From Pictodentalium vernedei (lineage: Eukaryota > Mollusca > Scaphopoda > Dentaliida > Dentaliidae): a stretch of DNA of 64,000 nucleotides. The stretch covers positions 69,552,790 through 69,616,789 of the forward strand of contig CM062292.1 of the NCBI GenBank assembly GCA_031216915.1. The letters run 5' to 3'. Made by a program: the position numbers and the translations under genes. The notes beneath the pieces are model-generated. The model had not been told where the DNA came from and searched no databases. It worked only from the letters and a program-made list of their open reading frames with translations. Position 1 is the first letter of the stretch. Each line of letters starts with the position of its first letter. Below are positions 45,985-57,921 of this stretch, one piece after another.

Positions 45985-46312
45985 TTTGATTTTTTCTTTC
46001 TATCTTCAACACTCGTCAGAAAGAATGAAAAATGAAAAGAAAGAAAGAAGAAAAAAAATATGGCAATTGATCCTAATTTACCTCTGTAATTTAACGTAAT
46101 TAAACGCCCCAAATATTCTGAAACCTACCGCAGTTATAGTGGCCATTAAGTATCGTTTTGGGGACTACTGTATTGCGATATTAAACCCTTGAACGGCATC
46201 ATCTGACCGAACGCGTCAAAACATAAAAAGAACCGCCGTTAAAATAAAACAAAATTTCCATATAGCCATTTTTTACCTTTTAGAAATATCCTGGTTAGCG
46301 CTCGCCAATCAA

Positions 46313-47923
46313 TGTCAGGACACCTAAGGCCCCGCAAGGCCTGGGCTGACGTGGGGTTATTTAGTCCCGCTGATGAAGTTGCGGGAAAATTAGACCAACG
46401 TGGAGGGTCGGAATCCAAGTGTCGCGAACTCGGCGCAGGGAGCTGAGTTAGGCCGACGCCGTGATTCTTTCTCTGCAAAATTGGCCTGAAATAGGTTCGA
46501 TTTCCGTTAGATGTGATTCCTAATCACTTCAGGCTGTATAATGGAAAGAATGACTTAAAGTAACAACGATTCTTTTATTTACACATAAAAATAAAATAAA
46601 GCCGTTTCAATATTTTAACAATCAACAATTCGATTCTTTTCACAGAAAATGGGTTGCTAGGTTTAAGTAACTCTCAACAACTATATAGTCATTCTATAGC
46701 CCTGTACTGGCACTATAGTCTACACACTGGAGATGTTACTACCGTGAGCTCGCCATAAGAGCTTCACAAATCTGAAATGTTATTACCGTGAGCTCGCCAT
46801 AAGAGCTTCACCCGCTTAGGCTCAAATGTCAACGTCTATGCGTAACTGTACCTCTGGCTGTCGGAGGGTTCCGACCAGCAATGTTCGTCATCTATAAAGC
46901 CACCGTACTTCTGATTTGGGTCAGATATTGTCTACTCATACCTCATGTGCCTTTTGAAAGTCCTCCGCGAAAGTCCTATTGAAATATTCAGTGTTCCTGG
47001 TTGAATTCCCGATTCACAAATGCCCCTTTTTGTGCTAGGGCGAAATTGTCACTCACACCGATCGCCAGTCAGTATTACGATGCTTCGACAGCAAAACAAA
47101 CTGCTCAGATCGCAATCAGCCTGACGCTTCAAAGGGTTAATACGCACAATACAATTAACCTACACTTCTGACTATTGCAGGCTGATACCTGCTACTCGAC
47201 AATCTAAACTTTAACGTTCCACCTGGGTTTTCCTTCTCAACGAATTTGGCACTCTAGCCGCCTATCAACCTTAAACTAAATCAATCGTGGAATGCCCTGT
47301 CTGGCGATTCCAGCCGTTCCAGGGTCCTGTGATCGAAGGCACCCCTATGCCAGGAAACAGAGTCCGCCTGCTCTGGACTTCACCAACGTGTGTGTGACCC
47401 CAAGTGTGTCTAATGCTCTGCTCTTCAAGGTATATATACTTTTTACCCTAAACTGTCAGGTGGACCGACGCTCATCTGTCCATCTGTCAAAACGGTGGGA
47501 GATGACGTATATCGAGGCAGGATCAATACAAGTCATCTCGCGCGTGACTTAACCGTGATTTCACTTGTCGAGACAACCGATTCGTTTCTGCCAGTCATTG
47601 TCATGATAGACATTTCTATCTTTTAGAATCTCGTTTCTCAATTGGCCGTGACGATATTCTGCCACCAACCGATTACGTCTCGTAAGACTCGCGACTATTG
47701 TATAAATTAAATGAGATTAGACCTTATCTAACATACCGTTTCTCCCCTGGGTCCCTGCGCTGAAGCTGGATATACACCACGTGTGTTTTTTCCACGTCCA
47801 GCTTCACAGAGAAGTGCAATTCACTTAGGTTTTTCGCCTTGATGCGGAATATCTTTTGAACTTACAATATCTTTATATATGAGGCCCCTTTGCCCCTATA
47901 TTTAGGCTGGCTTTGCCCTGACA
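46313..47923 (-). repeat. Right LTR (5' LTR) of copy 2
   Basis: About 1611 bp, adjoining the primer-binding site on its left (complement of TTGGCGAGCGCTAACC) and the TSD ATTAA on its right. Confidence 0.95.
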
Positions 47924-49004
47924 ATTAAAAGGAAATCGATGGACAGATTTAACTATTTACACGCTAAAAGCTTGCACCCAGAGCACACTAAAATATCAGT
48001 TGTATATAGTCAAACTTTGCGGTACCACCGCATCAATTCCGAACCTGGAATACGGACACAACAACTGTCAACACTCAAGTCAGCTTTTGAGAAACTCGGG
48101 AAACAAGAGACGTACGATCAATCGGATTATCGTGAGGACTTGTTGAACTACAAATGTGCGCCGCGCCGCGCCGCGCCGCGCCGCGCCCGCGTCCCGCTAG
48201 TAGTAACTTATCATCCGTCAACCAGAAAGATTATACAAATACTCTCTGAATCACAACACATTCTTGAAGAGGCTGCCACTTTAAGCGGGTATTCCCAGAT
48301 GTACCCGTACTGGTCACGAGGCAACCACCGAACATTCGTCGGAAGCTGGTCTCTGCAATATGCTACATTGGTGATGCATCACAAACTGTTTGTGGAACTT
48401 TACCATGTAAAGTGAACAGATATGGAACAAGCAAACTGAATTCTGATAAAAAATTAACTACAGCAGACGGTAACACAATTATTCACGCTTAGAGGACTAT
48501 TTAACTGCCGCAGTAGCGATATTGTATATATATAAACATGTGCGTGGAGCCCTGATGTATACTATATCGACGAAACTTCACAGGCTATATGCAGGCGAAT
48601 CATGGGCCATCGACAAAATATTAACAATCCTGGTGATTTACCGGTTGCTAATCACTTCGCATTGAACAACCATTCGGTGAAAGACATTAGGGTCCAAGTG
48701 GGGTCCAAAAATTTACCGGAGGAGAGTAATTTAACAAAAGCACATTTCTTGTTTTGATAGACTCAATACAGGACTTAACAGAGATGCAGGATTTATGTCT
48801 TCCTGGCTATAATTTTATTCCTCCAGACATTTCTATACTGATGCCCACATTTCACGTGTCAATTCCGGAGACTTGTTTGCTCATATTCAACGTAAGACAT
48901 CAAGTTACGTCACTGTACGTCCTCTGTTGTGTTATATATTGTTTATAGTCAAATAGTACTGTGTCTGTCACTTGATAAAGACCAAGATAGTCGAAAGCTC
49001 GTGT
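47924..49004 (+). pseudogene. Penelope-like element, linker and GIY-YIG endonuclease region
   Basis: The frame from 47939 reads SLHPEHTKISVVYSQTLRYH and VPLVVTYHPSTRKIIQIL, typical of the linker after the reverse transcriptase in Penelope-like elements. After frameshifts, 48500-48690 reads DIVYI then ETSQAICRRIMGHRQNINNP and PVANHFALNNHS, the C-terminal half of a GIY-YIG endonuclease with its ETSQ and GHR residues. The remainder to about 49004 is 3' untranslated sequence with ACTTGATAAAGACC and GTCGAAAGCTCG. The reverse transcriptase half is at 40257-40510, separated by the LTR element. The gene is inactive. Confidence 0.85.
48970..49003 (+). ncRNA. Hammerhead-ribozyme-like motif at the Penelope 3' end
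   Basis: CACTTGATAAAGAC, a short loop, GTCGAAAGCTCGTG. GAC/GTC and CAC/GTG can pair, and the GAAA is in place, but the expected CTGATGA core is TTGATAA. Hammerhead motifs are known in Penelope-like elements. This copy looks degenerate. Confidence 0.35.
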
Positions 49005-49599
49005 AATATATGGTAATGGGTTGTACTATCAGTTCAGATCTCAGATGGTATGAGCACATCTACAATATCTGCAACAAGGCAAATAAGACCATGGGATTTC
49101 TAAAACGGAACCTGAACATAAATAATACCAAACTAAAGGAAACAGCATACAAATCTTTAGTGAGACCAACCTTAGAATACGCAAGCGCAGTTTGGGACCC
49201 GTATCATCAGAAAAACATCCACCGGCTTGAAATGGTACAAAGGGGGACAGCGAGATATGTAACAAATCGTCATCATAACACCTCGTCTGTTAGCTCCATG
49301 ATTGAGAGTCTAAATTGGAAAGCTCTTAAAGACCGTAGAAAAATAGCTAGGCTGACAATGTTACACAAACTTATCAACGGAACAGTCTATGCAGACACAA
49401 CAAAAAGTCTCATTCCATCAGACAGAACATCACGTGGGACAAATGTAAAGAGTTCCAATTACCATCCTGTCGTACTAAAGTTAGGAAAAATTCCTTCTAC
49501 CCCAGGACCATAAAGGACTGGAACACATTACCAAGTGCCAGCGTCACCACCAACATGAGTCTTGATAACTTCAAGACTCAATTACACAGGATTATTTAG
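49005..49599 (+). pseudogene. 5'-truncated LINE reverse transcriptase C-terminus
   Basis: From about 49010: GCTISSDLRWYEHIYNICNK, SLVRPTLEYASAVWDPY, HRLEMVQRGTARYVTNRHHN, RKIARLTMLHKLINGTVY. This is the conserved C-terminal extension of non-LTR reverse transcriptases of the Jockey/CR1 type. A frameshift near 49490 is followed in another frame by FYPRTIKDWNTLPSASV and a stop at 49597-49599. The catalytic part of the reverse transcriptase and any endonuclease are missing, as expected for 5' truncation. It begins exactly where the Penelope-like element ends. An A run at about 49660 may belong to its tail. Confidence 0.85.
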
Positions 49600-50935
49600 C
49601 CACAGATCATGATGCTTTTAACCTCGCACTGTATTTGAAATGTATAGCACTATCAAACAAAAAAAAAATCGAACAAAAAAACATGCGCATCGTCTCAAGT
49701 GGCAGAATAATCAATGTGTTGATGGTGGCCACTCATTGGTAGAAGCAGAAGTAGAAGTAGAATACATCTTGAAGGTGTTATTCATCAAGCTCATACTGTC
49801 TCGAATAGACCTATACGGCTGACACCCGCGACTATATATATTCACTACTATTGTTCTTTTCTCTAATTCGCCAACTCATTATCTTTAATACTTCCACAGC
49901 CGTCAGTCGTGGGTACTTTATCGTGATCTACTTGAACAACTTTACTGTAACATTAACAATTCTGAATGCACGGCGTCTTCTTCCTTGATCTTGGTTTCAG
50001 ACCACTCCTCTTGGTGACGTCTTCGGGATTCTTCTAACTAGTGTTCCGTTCGATCTGCCAATTCTTCTTTTATGAGTATTCTTAAGGGGACATATTACTA
50101 CTCACGACTTGGGAAAAAACTTGAAAAATAAAATGTATGAGTAAATTTACTTAGTGGCTCTTTGTTGTTATTTCCTAAGGGATTGTTTAGATAAAATCAA
50201 TAATGCACCACTCACATACAAAAAACTTCCAAAAGTTTATCTATTAACCTCCCACTTACATTCAGGCCTGGGTATCTCGTCCCGTCATGACCATTAAAAG
50301 TCTACCAAGTCTACAGTTATGAACATGCTGTAGATTATCAATACTCGACCCCAGAATGTATTTTGTTTATTAACTAACAAAAGAAAAAAAATGTGGAAAT
50401 TACGGCCAATAAAGTTCTCACTGCGTTATTCAAACACTCTCATTGAGTATCTATACTCGCCAACTTTTCAGTCTGTTCGGAACAAAACATATAAAAAATG
50501 GTCACTTATGATTAAGATCTCGGACCTGGTATGTATTAAAACCAGTTTTTGCACAGTCAAATTTTATTTTTTTTAATGTCACTCCGTGTCATTCCGGTGT
50601 TCAGGAGGGCCGCAATTTGGACCAGGGACGGTTTGAGTCAAATATTCAATTTCACCTTTTTGAATGGGAAACGGTTTGACTCAAATATAGTGGGGCGGGT
50701 TGTGCGAAGACTACTTGGGGACGGTTTGGGAGTCATCCGATGTACTTGTTGATGAAGCTAAAACGAGTTTGGAGTTGGTGTATTATTTATGAGGAAATCT
50801 CTTCATAATAAGTAAAACACATTGAATTTAGAATTGCCCTTTTGTTCCTTTTAGACTCCATATTGATCCGCTCCGTTCAGTTTCGCCGAGTTTCAACGCA
50901 CCGAGAGAATCGGATGCGCTGCGCATTGGGATACT
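49600..50935. other. Unassigned sequence
   Basis: No gene recognised. ACGGTTTGAGTCAAATAT and ACGGTTTGACTCAAATAT occur about 60 bp apart near 50627-50690, possibly a transposon end. Confidence 0.4.
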
Positions 50936-51406
50936 TTGCCCGGAATCTTTTGTAACGGAAGCAGCGCATTCACTCTGGAAACAAGATGGTGGATATTGAT
51001 ATCAACAAACACCAATTTTATTGAAATTCTCTTGACAAATCTCCACTCAGTGCGAATTTTCGAATTAAATCAAGGTGAACCACTTGAAATGTGCTTTGAA
51101 TTATTTCAGATCAAATTTCCAGCAACCGTCAACACAAGATTCGGGTTTTATCTAGTCAGATTCACAGCTTCACGACACAAATCTGTCGGTGTCACTACAG
51201 TACACAACTCACAAGAACAGGCTTGTCAATCTCAGTACGGTGTCATCCAGCAAGACGTATCCCAACAAGACGAATGTGTAAAAATATACCAACAAGATGA
51301 TCCCAACAAGACGAAAACATTTTTGTTCATTAATTATAGGGGAAATCAAGGCATAAGGGGCCGCCCAACAAAACTTTGGACCGTTCACGCCAATCACGGC
51401 GTTTAA
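50936..51406 (+). other. Unrecognised 156-codon open frame
   Basis: The longest open frame in a 3.6-kb stretch with no named feature. No domain, signal peptide or repeat is recognisable; the second half is rich in Gln and Asp. The start follows the sequence GCATTGGGATACTTTGCCC. It may be chance. Confidence 0.15.
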
Positions 51407-53222
51407 TGTTTGAAATTTTCCCGAGCCCAAAATACTGATAAAAGAATTAAACAAACTCATATTATATAAATTATAATATGAAAATAGATGCAACCTACAA
51501 GCGAACACAGTTTTGAGATAAAAAAAAATATAGGCCTAGAAATTCAGTCCCACTCCCTCCCCCCCACCCTCCCCACACCCCCCTTCAAAAAAAAAATTGG
51601 GTTTGGTAAAGTGTTAAGGGGTCGACCAACATAACTTTGGACATTTTTTGAAACTTTCCACAATGCCCTAAATACGAATAAATGAATAACGACATATTAT
51701 ATACTAGTGTTGTGTGGTATGAGCTGTCATCACAAAAATGACAGACCTCAACAAGATAAAATTGTCATTACTGACAGATTATCAACTCACCTAAGATGTT
51801 TTACTGCCCAGCTAAGGAGATCTAGCATGTCTTTAACCGTCAAAACCAGTTGTAAGAGTGATCGAATAAAAGCTTTTCCCACCATATTGCAACAATCCAC
51901 ATCAATCCGCTTTCACAGATAAAACTATTAACAGTGCCCAATCAGAAACATCCATAAAACACTGCTGCTATAAATGGCACAGAGATTCCCTATGACGTCA
52001 CACTGAAAATACTTAAAATAGGTTACCATATAAAAATAGCAGTGACATGACAGGTATACCAAATTTTCGGTATTATCGGGATACCGAAAACCGTACCGAA
52101 ACCAAATTAAAATACTGATTATTTCTGTAGTTATATTTTTGTGCGAAATTGACAGAAAGTCAACTCATCATGGTGGACCTCATATTTTGATTGAATTGAT
52201 AAGAAAACGGACAAATGTGAACTTTGTAAGTGACAGGTAGGCAGGCTGCAGCAGTCGCTGCGTATATGTTGGACAAAGAAATGAAAAAGTGATGGCAGAA
52301 AACCGAAAAAAAGTCAAGTTGTTAACTTCCATTTCTGAAGAAATATGGCCTGGTTCCAGTGTTTCCAACATTGTGGCTGATTCAATATATTTTCTGGAAA
52401 TTACTGTGCAGTTTGTTCACAGGGGACATTGGGGGGTCGGGTGGGTGGTTGGCTGAACCTTGACATTTGGTTGGAAATAATCCAAGTGCTGGTTTTGAAA
52501 ATTGAATACGTTGACAACTTGACATACAAATGTTAATACTGCCAGTGGTTATCACTTTTCCGCAATTTTTTTTATAGCATTTCTTTCAATTCAGCATTAA
52601 TATTTTAGGTTGCAGATACTTTTACAACTGATCATTTTATTAAAATACAAACCCTCAAACTTTAACACCCGATCATCTGGTTTATATTCTTTCGAATAAA
52701 TAATTTATACTGCACATCAGCGTACATGGGAAAGGCGTGATTGACCTTAATTTTAAGACACATTAAAAAACAATGTACTGAAGGCAACAGTCGACATCAG
52801 ATTTAGCATTATCAAAGTTCATTTGGTCGATCGAGGTGCAGCAAATGCTTGGAAAATAATTTGCTGTTATTAGTAAATAATCGATTTGTATATTATTTTT
52901 TCATGGAAAATGAAAATTTACCCTAATTTATCATGGGAAATCATGGCTTCTCCGGAATTTTCAGAAACGTGTATGAGGCCAAGAACCCAAAGTGAAGTTA
53001 GTGAACACTGATCATAGAGTGATTCCACTCAAAATCCCCCATAATTGCAACACGGTGAATGTCATAAAACATGTTATTTTATATGTTTATCAAGGATGAA
53101 CCCAAACAATGAAAGGTAGATGACACCATGTCATTGACACATTGCATGATTGGCAATGATTACGCAATGTTTTCACAACTGGTATTATCATAGGGAGATT
53201 AATTACAGTTGAACTACTTGCA
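51407..53222. other. Unassigned sequence
   Basis: No gene recognised. Repeated TACCGAAA motifs at about 52050-52110 resemble hAT ends and recur inverted near 56110-56205. Confidence 0.35.
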
Positions 53223-53224
53223 TA

Positions 53225-53538
53225 CAGTTAAAACTAGAAGTCCTGTTATGAAATGCGCACAAATAGCACGTTGATGTGCGCGTTAATGTACGCGTTATGG
53301 TCCAAGTAAAGCTATCAAATTCTGTACATATGGCCTATGCACAAGCAATGTTTCAGCCAATGGACCTCCGGGTAACCTGGAGGTCCATTGGCAGAAACAT
53401 TGCATGTGTTTGCTATGAGTAACCAGGAGAGCATGCCGTGCTTTGCATCTCATTGGATATGGCAATTGCGCGCAATTCCAACGTGCAATTAAGCCTAGAT
53501 AAGCGCACTATTCGTGACAGGACTTCTAGTTTCAACTG
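53225..53538. mobile_element. Tc1/mariner-type MITE, CAGTTAAAACTAGAAG family, copy 2
   Basis: 314 bp, TA on both sides (53223-53224, 53539-53540). Inverted ends CAGTTAAAACTAGAAGTCCT; central hairpin CCAATGGACCTCCGGGT with its complement. Confidence 0.9.
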
Positions 53539-53685
53539 TACTTGTGTGGATATTGGACACTGGATTCAGTGGACATTAATCTTGATGCCACTTTGAAAGA
53601 TAAGGGGGTGTGGGGGGGGGGGCTGACCAGGAGTGTTACTACCAGTGAAAACTTACTGAAAAGCCCTGAAGTTGAAGAACATATT

Positions 53686-53999
53686 CAGTTAAAACTAGAA
53701 GTCCTGTCACGAACTGTGCGCTTACATGTATCTAGGCTTAATTGTGTGTAGGAATTGCACGCAATTGCCATATTGAATGGCATCCAAGCACAGCAGTTTC
53801 TCTTGGTTACTCATAGCAAAGACAGCCAATGTTTCTGCCAATGGACCTCCGGGTGGAGGTCCATTGGCTGAAACATTGCTTGTGCACAGGCCATATGTAC
53901 AGAATTTGATAGCCTTACTATGGTCATAGCGCATAGATTAACGTGCAGATCGACCTGCTATTTGTGCGCATTTCATGACAGGACTTCTAGTTTTAACTG
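53686..53999. mobile_element. Tc1/mariner-type MITE, copy 3, opposite orientation
   Basis: 314 bp, same ends, internal sequence inverted relative to copy 2. TA on the right (54000-54001); the left dinucleotide reads TT. It adjoins the hAT-like element at 54011. Confidence 0.85.
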
Positions 54000-54010
54000 T
54001 ATGTTTCTTC

Positions 54011-55880
54011 TAGTGGTGAACCGATTATCAAAACTTGCTATCAATCAATTAACGATTATTTCTCTGCCAATTATGCCGATTCCGATGGTTGAAATCGGAC
54101 ACAGAAGAAAATTTGTTGGAGCCTGTTATACTACAGAATTTCATTGATAAATCATCAATTGCGAAAGCTTAATACCACAAAAGTTCTCAGAGTATGCATA
54201 TTTAGTACTGGCCAATATTAGCCAAAAGAATATTTGCATTTTGGTTGGGGTGTGGGGAAAAGATTGTTATTAACGATACAATCACACGATATTGTTCTCG
54301 TGAAGATTGTGTTTTATTCCGGTAAATAGTGCTTATACAGTTTTGTGTAAGGATACAATACACTTGGCTGTATTAACCAGGAATATACTGAGCACACATA
54401 CTTTTGTCTTAAATGAATCGGTGGCGAATGGGAGCAAAATGGAGGCGAGTGGAAAATTGCTCACCTCAAATAAAGTTTGGAAGAGTGAAAAATGGGAGAA
54501 GTGTGATGTTGATTTATTTCACAGTTTCCATTGACAAGCGTCCTTCGAAACGAATGTATGAATGCAACTGAACACGGATGGAATTTTGATGTTGAAAATA
54601 TATATAACGCATTAAAATTCGTTTTGGATTTTAAATGGCAGATTATTAAAATCGTGGAAAATAGGACACATTAATTCGTGTCACTGGTAAATTGGAGCGA
54701 CATATGTCATGAGTATAAATGAAAATAAGGAACGGGGCAACATTCCGCATGTCTTTGATAAAAAAAAATAGGGAAGTATTAAAACGTTTCTCAGATCTCA
54801 GAATGACCACCGTTTTTGTTATCTGAACATGAGTGTTCGTTTTGTGACGGGAGTACAGTTAAAACTAGAAGTCCTGTCAAGAAATGCGCACAAATAGCAC
54901 GTTGATATGCGCGTTAATGTACGCGTTATGGCCCAAGTAAAGCTATCAAATTCTGTGCATATGGCCTGTGCACAAGCAATGTTTCAGCCAATGGACCTCC
55001 GGGTAACCCGGAGGTCCATTGGCAGAAACATTGCATGTGTTTGCTATGAGTAACCAGGAGAACCTGCCATGCTTTGGATGCCATTCGACAAGGCAATTGC
55101 ACGCAATTCCAACGCGCAATTAAGCCTAGATAAGCGCACTATTCGTGACAGGACTTCTAGTTTTAACTGTAAGCTCTGGGCAAGTTGTCAATGTACAACC
55201 CTCTTACTGTTAGCATGTCATGTGTGTGTCATGTTAGTAATGACGGAAAGGAAATTGTTTGGAAGTGTACTTTAAACGTTTCAAATTGTGAGTGATTCTT
55301 AAAAATTTTCAACATCAAAACTTAATTGAATGTTTCTGTTGACGCAACTCAAAAGGATGAAAACACTCCCAAGAATAGAGGTGAGTGATTGTTCGCGCAT
55401 CTTGGACAAATTTTGCATGAGCGATGGTGTGCGAGAGCAATCGCGTGCATTTCCCATTCGTCACTGATGAATAATAATTTTGATGTTAATGTGTGTTGTG
55501 AAGTCATATGACACATGGTTTACACGAATGTATTATTCAATGTTCTTTTTTCAACTTGTTACCTCCCTTGATGTGTTTCTCCAATGTTTACATGAACTCT
55601 ACAATCTACAGGAAATGGTGGCAGTCTTGTACCAATTTTAGTTGGTAAATTCCGTAATATCTCTGCTCTGCAAATCCTTAAATTTTCTGCTATGCACTAC
55701 ACAGGTTTTTAATGGGGAAACTTTATTGAAATGGCCAGATATAAAAGGGATTTTTAATAATCAATGTTAAATATAGAGTAACCGGAAACTGCCGATTTTT
55801 AACTGCCAGTTGTCATAATCGGCCAATGCCCCATAACCGGTCGGTTCCGATTGCCGATTCCGATTATCAGTTCCTCACTA
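54011..55880. mobile_element. hAT-like element with near-perfect 8-bp TSD
   Basis: Ends TAGTGGTGAACCGATTATC and GATTATCAGTTCCTCACTA are inverted with few mismatches. Octamers GTTTCTTC (54003-54010) and GTTTGTTC (55881-55888) match at 7 of 8. No transposase frame. A Tc1-type MITE (54856-55169) is nested inside. CCGATT-rich subterminal repeats occur near both ends. Confidence 0.8.
54856..55169. mobile_element. Tc1/mariner-type MITE, copy 4 (nested)
   Basis: 314 bp, TA at 54854-54855 and 55170-55171. The central hairpin CCAATGGACCTCCGGGT/ACCCGGAGGTCCATTGG is perfect here. Confidence 0.9.
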
Positions 55881-56214
55881 GTTTGTTCTACCCAATTCAA
55901 TGGGGAGGGGCATGGTACATGTACGATGGTCAGAGAGGTCAACTGATTAGCTTGGCTAGTTATTTAATGAATCACTCTCTGCAGTGTGATGATTCACAAT
56001 GAATCAAGTGATTCACACTAACTTAAGTTCATGAGATGTCACCGCTGAACCTTTTAAGTTACTATAGGGTTGAAAGTTGGGAAACTAGGTCAGTTTGCGG
56101 CTATTTTCAGTGTTCTATGAATATACCGAATACCACATTGAAACTGAGGTATTTACCCGAAAAATACGGTTACCGATACCGAGCCTGAAATATCAATACC
56201 GTACAGCTCTATTA

Positions 56215-56508
56215 CAGTTAAAACTAGAAGTCCTGTCATGAACTCTGTGCTTATCTAGGCTTAATTGCACGTAGGAATTGCACGCAATTGTCATATCGGA
56301 TGGCATCCAAAGCACGGCAGGTTCTCCTGGTTATTCATAGCAAACACAGGGGCAATGTTTCTGGCAATGGACCTCCGGGTTACCTGGAGGTCCATTGGCT
56401 GAAACATTCCTTGTGCACTGGCCTTATGTACAGAATGTGATAGCCTTACTAAGGTCACAACGCGTAGATTAACGTGCAGATCAATGTTCTATTTGCACGC
56501 ATTTCACC
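56215..56508. mobile_element. Tc1/mariner-type MITE, copy 5, right end lost
   Basis: TA and CAGTTAAAACTAGAAGTCCT at the left. Internal sequence is in the same orientation as copy 3. Similarity stops after GCACGCATTTCA near 56505, before the right end. Confidence 0.85.
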
Positions 56509-57224
56509 CACAAAACTTGAGAATAATATATTTCTTTTTCTTTTGATTTTAAAAACAATGCTAGTGGTGGGTGGAAGGGTTGTGGTGTTTTGGGAATTGG
56601 CAGTTCGCTACCCATGCTTCCCTCTATGCACTGATACAGATGTAAATCTATGAGGACTTTCAGGTTCTGGCCGGGGGAGGGGGGGGGTGCAGACCTTTTT
56701 AAAATTCTCGTGAATAATTAATTGTTCAGCATTCACACAATGCATATTTTGTTTACAGAACACCAAGTAGCCTGCATGTGTGTCTTGAAATTGAAACATT
56801 CATTATAAATTGCAGAGCGCACTTTTCAAATTCGTAATTTGCTCGCAACATTTTCGATACACTGTCAGTTCGGCATTCCGCGGAGAGCATTCTTTCTTTC
56901 CAACCACGCCTACACCTCCCACAGTTGCTCCATTAGAATGGCTGCGCTTAATAGTGGGCTTAAATTCTCGAAATGCAAACGTCTTTGCTTTTGCCTTCTA
57001 ATGTACCACATACGTACCACCCTTTACCACCCATCTTGAATTTGGTTTCTGTCCAATAACTAATAAATACTGACTCGAATCAGTTTCAATTTTTAGCTTA
57101 ACTTGACAAAGTCAGCATAAGCTTTTGCCGTCATGCGTGCGGAAGTCTGTGAGTTTGTGAGTCTGTTCACATTTTCCTTTTGCACAGGCTACTCCCTGTA
57201 GTTCTTGTACGATCATCACAAAAT
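56509..57224. other. Unassigned sequence
   Basis: No gene recognised. A G run lies at about 56677-56688. Confidence 0.4.
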
Positions 57225-57921
57225 TTCAAATGCAGGTTTGAAGTCATGTCTAGATAAGAACGTCCACTTTAGGTTGCGAGCGGTCAGCCCAGGTGGCTTC
57301 CCCGCCCAAAACCCCAAAACATTTAGCACAGTCTACAGGTTGTATTTATGAAGGGATTTCATTGTAACTTGGTAGGATGACTCTGTATAGTGTCTTGATG
57401 AGAATGTCCCCTTTTGGTCATGATCTGTCAACCGTGATGGCTGTCCAAGCCCGAAACCCAAAAACTTTTAGCACAGTCTACAGGTTGTATTTAATATGGA
57501 GGGATTTCATTGTAACTTGGCAGAATGACTCTGTATCATGTCTAGATGAGAACTCCATCATTTGGTCACGATCTGTCAACCGTGACCGCTGCCTGAGCCC
57601 AAAACCCGAAAACCTTTAGCACAGTCTACTGGTCGTATTTATGACGGGATTTCTTTGTAACTTGGTAGGATGACTCTAGAAGTCTAGATGAGAATGTTCC
57701 CTTTTGGTCGTGATCGTTCAACCGTGATGGCTGCCTGGGCCGAAAACCCTAAAACCTTTAGCACAGACTACAGGTCGTATTTATGAAGGGATTTCATTGT
57801 AACCTGGTAGGATGACTCAGTATAATATCTAGATAAGAACGTCCCCTTTTGGTTGCGATCAGTCAACAGTGATGGCTACACAGACCCTTAGCCCCAAAAC
57901 CTTTAGTGCGGTCTGCAGGCC
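57225..57921 (+). repeat. Tandem repeat, about 120-bp unit, five to six copies
   Basis: Each unit contains TTTAGCACAGTCTACAGGT, TATTTATGAAGGGATTTCAT, TGTAACTTGGTAGGATGACT, TCTAGATNAGAA and CAACCGTGATGGCTG. Units are diverged by substitutions and small indels. The array resumes after the inserted element as a partial unit at 58461-58600. Open frames across it are not supported as genes. Confidence 0.9.

Larger units (their letters stand above)
40516..47923 (-). mobile_element. LTR retrotransposon with gag and protease only, copy 2, with duplicated LTR and flank
   Basis: Inverted relative to copy 1. From left to right: LTR (40516-42128), a 364-bp piece of Penelope-like sequence (42129-42492), a 67-bp LTR start (42493-42559), polypurine tract, 3.75-kb interior, and LTR (46313-47923). 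The TSD ATTAA lies at 40511-40515 and 47924-47928, and also at 42129-42133. The interior again has gag and protease but no reverse transcriptase or integrase. Simple insertion does not explain the extra Penelope-like piece and partial LTR; see the LTR-flank finding. Confidence 0.9.

Noticed and set aside
52050..56215. One 4-kb hAT element joining the TACCGAAA motifs
   Set aside because: The two ends are only loosely complementary and no TSD is visible.
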